NCBI GenBank assembly: GCA_017463585.1
Contig: JAFTOX010000004.1
Span: 303,391-367,390 of the forward strand
Origin: Rikenellaceae bacterium
GTDB taxonomy: Bacteria > Bacteroidota > Bacteroidia > Bacteroidales > Rikenellaceae
DNA: 64,000 bases
Direction: 5' to 3'
The notes below the pieces were generated by a model. It searched no databases, was not told the DNA's origin, and saw only the letters and a list, made by a program, of their open reading frames with translations. The translations under genes were made by a program, and so were the position numbers. Of the stretch, positions 59,270 to 64,000 are shown piece after piece (position 1 is the first letter of the stretch; each line of letters begins with the position of its first letter).

Positions 59270-59436
59270 TGTTTTTTCTTCAAAATACACAGAAAAGTGC
59301 CCCAAAACCTTGCGTATGGGTACTCTTATGTGGCTCTGAGTAGGCTCCTATATGATGAATCTCTTAATAAATATAAGGTGGCGAGTAGATGAAACGCGAA
59401 TACAACTAATCCAGCAGCGCTTTTTGTGCCAATCGC

Positions 59437-60045
59437 CTATTCAAGATACCTCACGGCTACGCCCTGCGACTCAGCGTAGGCGATTTCGCTGCGGGTGCTC
59501 TCGCCGATATAGCCACCGACATTTATCACAAAAATCTCGTCCGCCATATCGATCTTGCGTTTGTGCATATCGTCGAGCATCGCTTTCGTGCCCTCGGTCC
59601 AGACCTCGTCATCACCACTGTGACCGAACAAACCGACGGAGATAACGATGTTGCCTTCGAGTGTCAGCCGCTTTTGGGCTGCTAAAAATTGCTCTTTGAA
59701 TTTTGTACTCCCGCAGAGGGTGATAACTTTGTAACTGCTTGCCACTGAATTGTTTTGTCGGAGTTCTGCTATGCGGCAGTTGAGGTCGCGTGCGTCGTTG
59801 AGGGCGTTCCAAGCGCCGTCCTCGGAGAGCACACCGCGCTTCAACGTCTTTGGAAGTTTGCCCGCAGCGTCATCTTCGAAGTCGCGCCGCCACTCCTCGC
59901 TGCCATAATATCTGTCGAGCAACTCGATCTCGCCCTGCACCTCCGCATACCGATCGAGCGCCAGCTCCAAATTCGCCACCGCCGCCTTGATAAGATCGAG
60001 CCTGCGCTCCATCTCGCTTATTCGTTCCAATTGATTCTCCGCCAT
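59437..60045 (-). CDS. DUF4298 - nucleoside 2-deoxyribosyltransferase-like fusion
   Basis: 202 residues in two parts. Residues 1-100 resemble DUF4298: helical start (RISEMERRLDLIKAAVANLE), LLDRYYGSEEWRRDFEDD and GKLPKTLKRGVLSEDGAWN. Residues about 105-202 resemble the phage-type nucleoside 2-deoxyribosyltransferase/DUF4406 fold: ITLCGSTKFKEQF, then ADEIFVINVGGYIGESTRSEI with the conserved Asp, Gly-x-x-x-S-T-R and Glu. It would bind or process nucleotides. It follows the PagL-like gene by 40 bp on the same strand. Identification is by memory of the families. Confidence 0.75.
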   Translation of the reverse strand: MAENQLERISEMERRLDLIKAAVANLELALDRYAEVQGEIELLDRYYGSEEWRRDFEDDAAGKLPKTLKRGVLSEDGAWNALNDARDLNCRIAELRQNNSVASSYKVITLCGSTKFKEQFLAAQKRLTLEGNIVISVGLFGHSGDDEVWTEGTKAMLDDMHKRKIDMADEIFVINVGGYIGESTRSEIAYAESQGVAVRYLE

Positions 60046-60085
60046 TTACGTGCTGATTAATAGGTGGTTAAACTCGCTCCAACGA

Positions 60086-61333
60086 CTACAACCTCACACC
60101 CACCGAGAACTCCAAGTACTCGGCTTTGATGCTGTGTGACTTGATGGCGAAACCCACAAACGTGTCGCCAAGTTTCGGGAAATAGTAGCGTATGCCCGCC
60201 TTTTCGTAGTGCCAGCCTCGCTCGCGGTCGCCCGCAGCCTTCGCCTCGGGACCATTGACGCCCTTGTGGCGGTAGGGGTAGGCACCGATGGCCACGTGCA
60301 CCGCAAAATTGCGCCAATAGACCTCCTGCACAACCGCAATGCCCACCGACAGAGGGCTATACCCGGGACTGCGATCCACCGCCTCGTTGCCGTAGAAAAT
60401 GCGGTCGCTCGCCTCCAACTCCTTCATATTCGACGAGTAGAACAGATCGACACCAAGTCCCGTCGCATAGCGCATCGAGTAGCGATATAGCGCATCGAAA
60501 CTGAGCGAAAATTTGGGGTGCGCTTTGAGCTTTGCAGCCGCCTCGGCCTTTTTCACGGGATCGGGCTCGCGCTCCACGTAGGCATTCCACTCGGCCATAC
60601 AGGTATGCACGCCACCGCCAACGACGATCATATATTGCATACCGCGCTGATAATTACGCTCAAAGCCATATTTGGTGGTGTATTTTTTGTGGTCGTAATC
60701 GGACAATCGGTAACGTGCAAAAACACCGACGCCCATACCGTTCAGCGCCTCATTAGGGAGGCTCAGACGACCATTCGAAAAGTGTCGGAACATAAAGTTC
60801 ACGCCCGTCTCCCAACGCTTGCCGATGTGTAATTTTCCGAACACTCCCGCACCGAAGTAGGCCATAAAAGGCGCACTGAGCCAGTTGTTTCCGGGGTTGT
60901 TCACGGGATCATATTTGGCGGGGTTGTATGTGGCGCCGAAGTTCAACAGGTATCCAGCCGAGAAGTGCTCCGTGCGGAGGATCGAACGCTCGAACGAACC
61001 ATACGCCGAGTAGAGATTCGGGAAGTGTGTCTGGTCGCTGAATTTGAAATTTCCCGTGCGGGCAATCGAAATGCCGATGTCGATCAGCGGAAACCCGAAG
61101 GCCTCGGCAAAGGGATTTTGGTTCTCGGGTTTGGTTTGAATACCGACGGCGGCCTCGTAATTCATATAGCCGTATGAGGTGAGATTTGGTCGACTTTTTT
61201 CGATGTCGAATCCGTACCACCCCTGCGCCGAAATCGCAAGATCCGAACCGTTGATACTCTGCGCCTTAGCCGAACTCGCAAAGCCCACGCTCAGACAAAA
61301 AATAGCAATAATATAAGTAAAAAAATTCTTCAT
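60086..61333 (-). CDS. acyloxyacyl hydrolase (PagL-like lipid A deacylase) candidate
   Basis: 415 residues with a signal peptide (to about residue 24, ending SSAKAQ) and beta-barrel strands to the C-terminal EFSVGVRL. The segment RHFSNGRLSLPNEALNGMG (from about 183) matches the PagL active-site region, with His184 and Ser186 in H-x-S-N spacing. The Glu expected in the PagL triad is not obvious at the usual spacing. The protein is about twice the length of Proteobacterial PagL. A PagL-type enzyme removes an acyl chain from lipid A at the outer membrane. Confidence 0.72.
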   Translation of the reverse strand: MKNFFTYIIAIFCLSVGFASSAKAQSINGSDLAISAQGWYGFDIEKSRPNLTSYGYMNYEAAVGIQTKPENQNPFAEAFGFPLIDIGISIARTGNFKFSDQTHFPNLYSAYGSFERSILRTEHFSAGYLLNFGATYNPAKYDPVNNPGNNWLSAPFMAYFGAGVFGKLHIGKRWETGVNFMFRHFSNGRLSLPNEALNGMGVGVFARYRLSDYDHKKYTTKYGFERNYQRGMQYMIVVGGGVHTCMAEWNAYVEREPDPVKKAEAAAKLKAHPKFSLSFDALYRYSMRYATGLGVDLFYSSNMKELEASDRIFYGNEAVDRSPGYSPLSVGIAVVQEVYWRNFAVHVAIGAYPYRHKGVNGPEAKAAGDRERGWHYEKAGIRYYFPKLGDTFVGFAIKSHSIKAEYLEFSVGVRL

Positions 61334-61720
61334 AATTTGATGTTTGCTGATACAGAATATTTACTTTCCGATGCAAGAGTTGGAAAATTCTGAGTATCAA
61401 TTGGTTAAATATAGCTCGAACGAATATTGAGCCGAAAAATTCTGTGCAATTGACAGAAAATGGCATAACTCATTATTACATAGCATATTGCATTTTATAT
61501 CTCCATTTATTTCACCAAAACTCATTTTTTTCTCTTTTTCTTTAATTTTTTTTTGCGTTTTATACTTTTTTAACACTAATACACAGCAAATATACCGTTT
61601 TTTAGTTGAAAAATCGACTCCTACAAAAGAAAAAAGGACTTGCTCATAAATTTGCCATTTCAGCAGATTTATAACCGATGAATGTCACTCTAAGGTGTTT
61701 TGATCACCTGCGAAATTATA

Positions 61721-61768
61721 GGTTTAGTTTAGTTCTTGTATATATATACTAAGGATTTAAACTAAACC
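61721..61768. repeat. 11-bp inverted repeat enclosing a second palindrome
   Basis: GGTTTAGTTTA (61721-61731) and TAAACTAAACC (61758-61768) are exact inverted copies; between them lies GTATATATATAC (61738-61749). The gene-free, AT-rich stretch 61334-61877 shows nothing else I can name. Confidence 0.5.
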
Positions 61769-61877
61769 ACTTTTTACTCTGGTTCTTTTTCTTTTGGTGG
61801 CTATATCTTTACATGTGATTCACTTGGATGCCATCTGATGGATGAAAATTAGGATTTGAATCATAAAACAGTAAATA

Positions 61878-61933
61878 TTTGAACAGAAAAAGAAGAACAA
61901 ACTCTTTTATTGTTCAAAATATTACTATCTTTG
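61878..61933 (+). promoter_or_regulatory. abiE promoter and operator-like repeats
   Basis: -7 box TATCTTTG (61926-61933). Upstream half-sites TTTGAACA (61878-61885), GAACAA (61895-61900) and TGTTCAAA (61911-61918) form two overlapping inverted repeats. AbiEi proteins are known to repress their own operon by binding inverted repeats. The start codon at 61938 lies only five bases past the -7 box, so the transcript may be leaderless. Confidence 0.6.
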
Positions 61934-61937
61934 CATT

Positions 61938-62564
61938 ATGAATAGGCAATTAAAGGAAATAGGAGCAATCCCTATAACGTCTTCTATCATCGAATCGTTA
62001 TACCCAGAACTCAAGTCAGCAGACAAGAAGGTTGTTTGGCTTGAGAAGAATGGATATATTATAAGATTGAAGAGGGGGCTCTATGTTGTCAATCCTGAAC
62101 ATTCTAGAAAGACACTTTCAAATGAATTGATAGCAAATCATCTTTATGCTCCTTCTTACATCTCTATGTCCACTGCGTTGCGATATTATGGTTTGATTCC
62201 AGAGGCTGTGTACACGCATCAATCCATGACGGTAAAGCACTCTCGAAGTTTTCAGACTCCGATTGGGAATTATGACTACAAGTATATTTCCCGAGATGCT
62301 TTCTCTGTGGGAGTAAGAAGTATGCATAAGGGCGAATATGCTTTCTTAATAGCATCACCCGAAAAGGCTTTGTGCGACCTGATTGCAAATTCTTCCAAGG
62401 TCAATCTGCGCTTTTTGAAGGATGTGGAAAACTATCTTGAGCATGACATCCGAATGGACATGGATGAGTTCTATAAGTTTGACGCAACTATTTTTGAGGA
62501 GTATATAAAGGTAGGCAAGAAGGCCGACTCTATTGCAACTGTATTAAAGTTTCTGAGACGATGA
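61938..62564 (+). CDS. abiEi: AbiEi-type antitoxin
   Basis: 208 residues. N-terminal winged-helix domain (about 1-75; SSIIESLYPELKSADKKVVWLEKNGYIIRLKRGLYVV) followed by the AbiEi C-terminal region (SMSTALRYYGLIPEAVYTHQSMT, then EYAFLIASPEKALCDLI). It neutralises and represses the AbiE type IV toxin-antitoxin phage-defence system. Its stop overlaps the toxin start (ATGA). Codon use is more AT-rich than in the rest of the window, indicating transfer. Confidence 0.88.
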   Translation: MNRQLKEIGAIPITSSIIESLYPELKSADKKVVWLEKNGYIIRLKRGLYVVNPEHSRKTLSNELIANHLYAPSYISMSTALRYYGLIPEAVYTHQSMTVKHSRSFQTPIGNYDYKYISRDAFSVGVRSMHKGEYAFLIASPEKALCDLIANSSKVNLRFLKDVENYLEHDIRMDMDEFYKFDATIFEEYIKVGKKADSIATVLKFLRR

Positions 62565-63391
62565 AGAATGAAATTTACGATAGCATGTTGTCACGTTACG
62601 ACCTGACGACAGAGCAGAATAAGCGAAACGCTATATTTGAAGTAAACCAACAGGTAATTCTTGCAGGTTTGTATAGTGGTGGATTTTTTGAATCCGCAGC
62701 ATTCTATGGCGGAACTTGTCTGAGAATCTTTCACGGGTTGCAACGTTTCAGTGAAGATATGGACTTTTCTCTGCTGGCACAAGACGATGCGTTTGATTTC
62801 AGTAAATATTTCCAACCAATTGTAGATGCATTTGCATTGGTAGGCCGTGAAGTTGAGATCAAGAAGAAGGACAAGAAGAACTTCGGCAAGGTTGAGTCTG
62901 CCTTCTTGAAGGACAATACCGATGTATATGATGTAATGTTTCAAACAGAGAAGTCTATAAAAATCAAGATTGAGGTTGACACTTGTCCTCCATTGAATTT
63001 CAAGACAGAGCAAAAACTATTATTGCAGCCTCATTCTTTCATGACTCGTTGCTTTACATTGCCCGATTTGTTTGCCGGCAAGATGCATGCCCTGGTATAT
63101 CGTGCGTGGAAAAACAGAGTCAAGGGACGCGACTGGTACGACTTTGAGTGGTATGTGCGCCATAATGTACGACTTGATTTTACACACTTGGCAGAAAGAT
63201 GCAAGCAGTTCAACAATGAGGAAATCACTCTGGAGTTATTTAAGGAAAAACTTATAGAGCGACTTTCTACTGCTGACATTAAGCAAGTAAAAGAGGATGT
63301 ATTACCATTCGTTCGCAATCCGAAAGAACTTGACATTTGGTCAAATGACTATTTTGTTCAGTTGGCTGAGATGGTGGGATTTGATTCGTAG
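62561..63391 (+). CDS. abiEii: AbiEii nucleotidyltransferase toxin
   Basis: 276 residues, DNA polymerase beta-like nucleotidyltransferase. The core motif is complete: YGGTCLRIFHGLQRFSEDMD (about 49-68) with GGT, Arg and the two metal Asp of SxDxD. A third acidic site (KIKIEVDTCPP) and FAGKMHALVYRAWKNRVKGRDWYDFEWY follow. The toxin modifies an RNA or nucleotide target and causes growth arrest or abortive infection. Coupled to the antitoxin gene by a 4-base overlap. Confidence 0.92.
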   Translation: MKNEIYDSMLSRYDLTTEQNKRNAIFEVNQQVILAGLYSGGFFESAAFYGGTCLRIFHGLQRFSEDMDFSLLAQDDAFDFSKYFQPIVDAFALVGREVEIKKKDKKNFGKVESAFLKDNTDVYDVMFQTEKSIKIKIEVDTCPPLNFKTEQKLLLQPHSFMTRCFTLPDLFAGKMHALVYRAWKNRVKGRDWYDFEWYVRHNVRLDFTHLAERCKQFNNEEITLELFKEKLIERLSTADIKQVKEDVLPFVRNPKELDIWSNDYFVQLAEMVGFDS

Positions 63392-63579
63392 CATTCAGAA
63401 TTTACTTGATCAACCAAGTATGTCTACATTCTTGAGCATCATTTATCCTTTATTGAGTATCATTTCTGCTCATTTCAAGGAAAAACAAACTCGTAAATGC
63501 TGAAAAGTGCTTCACTAATAACGTCTTGTGCAAAATTTTAATTACTTTTGCATAGATAATTACTCATTAACAGAAAAGA

Positions 63580-63914
63580 ATGAACAATTATTCAATGACA
63601 TACAGTCTTTTAGATAGTTGCGGAAATCACTCGATTTCAGCAAAATATGTCGTGGATAATTTGCTTATGTGCGGAATTCGTGTAAACACACACACACACA
63701 TTCTCATCGCGCGTATTTTATAGAAAATATATTAAATACCAAAGAGTTAGCAATTCCTTTTTCTACGGTTTTGCTAACCGTTTCCTCAGACTTTTATCTA
63801 CGCAATGGTGCTCCGCCCCTCCGTGTGGCGGCTGCCGAAGCATTGCATTATCATATTACGACGTTATCGGTCGGCATTCATCGTGCCTTTTCCGAAACGT
63901 CGTATTTTATTTGA
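63580..63914 (+). other. Two open frames split at a (CA)7 tract
   Basis: A 47-codon frame (63580-63723, GAAAAG just before the ATG) and a second frame ending at 63914 overlap at a (AC)7A tract (63686-63700). They differ in phase such that loss of one CA unit would join them into about 110 codons. Neither product is recognised and codon use is unremarkable, so it may not be translated. A -7-like TACTTTTG lies at 63543-63550. The gap 63392-63542 shows nothing recognisable. Confidence 0.35.
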
Positions 63915-63953
63915 TTCAATTAGCAACAAGATAAATTACAAAAATCAAAAGAT

Positions 63954-64000
63954 ATGAAAAGTAAAGAGATTTTTTACGAGCCTCCTATGGTAGAGGTAAT
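63954..64000 (+). CDS. hypothetical protein, start only
   Basis: Frame begins with ATG at 63954 and runs off the window after 15 codons (MKSKEIFYEPPMVEV). The YEPPxVEV start recalls small Bacteroidales proteins of unknown function. Too little is present to say more. Confidence 0.4.
   Translation, partial: MKSKEIFYEPPMVEV

Noticed and set aside
61334..61877. Possible extra gene in the AT-rich block before abiE
   Set aside because: No frame with a plausible start, ribosome site or protein-like composition on either strand.

Overview
The window looks like a chromosomal segment of a Bacteroidales bacterium, most likely an Alistipes-like member of the Rikenellaceae (inference). The evidence is the T9SS regulator porX, a B12-dependent ribonucleotide reductase, DUF4837, an ExbB/ExbD/ExbD cluster, TrpB2, and many promoters of the Bacteroidetes form TTTG-N19-21-TAnnTTTG.

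The core part (about 1-57.6 kb) is densely packed. From the left it holds: rfbB (cut by the edge) and rfbA; metY-metX-EEP lipoprotein; an OprO/P-like porin with a YeiH-type exporter; aqpZ; an envelope cluster read on the minus strand (FadL-like barrel, TPR protein, LptC, CNNM/CBS protein, PpiD/SurA-like foldase); mfd; RNase G; a 30-residue basic protein and HU; porX; an OmpA-family protein; nrdJ, folB, tyrS and dnaX; clpB; DUF4837 divergent from a polysaccharide deacetylase; efp; a thioredoxin-fold protein, meaB, a TlpA-type protein and menA; xerC-hpf; a PepSY-like protein; two divergent outer-membrane receptor genes; the ExbB/ExbD energising cluster; tRNA-Ser; ansA, tatD and dprA; tRNA-Cys; and trpB2. 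The genes are mostly biosynthetic, envelope and genome-maintenance functions in short operons.

Two RNA-level control systems stand out. The TonB-dependent receptor at 46.7 kb is preceded by a TPP riboswitch, so it is probably a thiamine-compound importer. The stand-alone trpB2 is preceded by a 29-codon leader peptide with three consecutive Trp codons, followed by a 13-bp terminator hairpin and eight T's: a ribosome-mediated tryptophan attenuator.

The accessory part (57.6-64 kb) is different in character and becomes AT-rich from about 61.3 kb. It holds a small degenerate CRISPR-like repeat cluster without cas genes, two tandem paralogues of unknown function behind a perfect 10-bp dyad, a DUF4298 / nucleoside-deoxyribosyltransferase-like fusion, a PagL-like lipid A deacylase candidate, an AbiEi/AbiEii toxin-antitoxin pair whose promoter nearly abuts the start codon, and a (CA)n tract that splits two open frames in the way phase-variable loci do. 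A new gene begins at the right edge.

All identifications are by reading translations and motifs; no database search was run.
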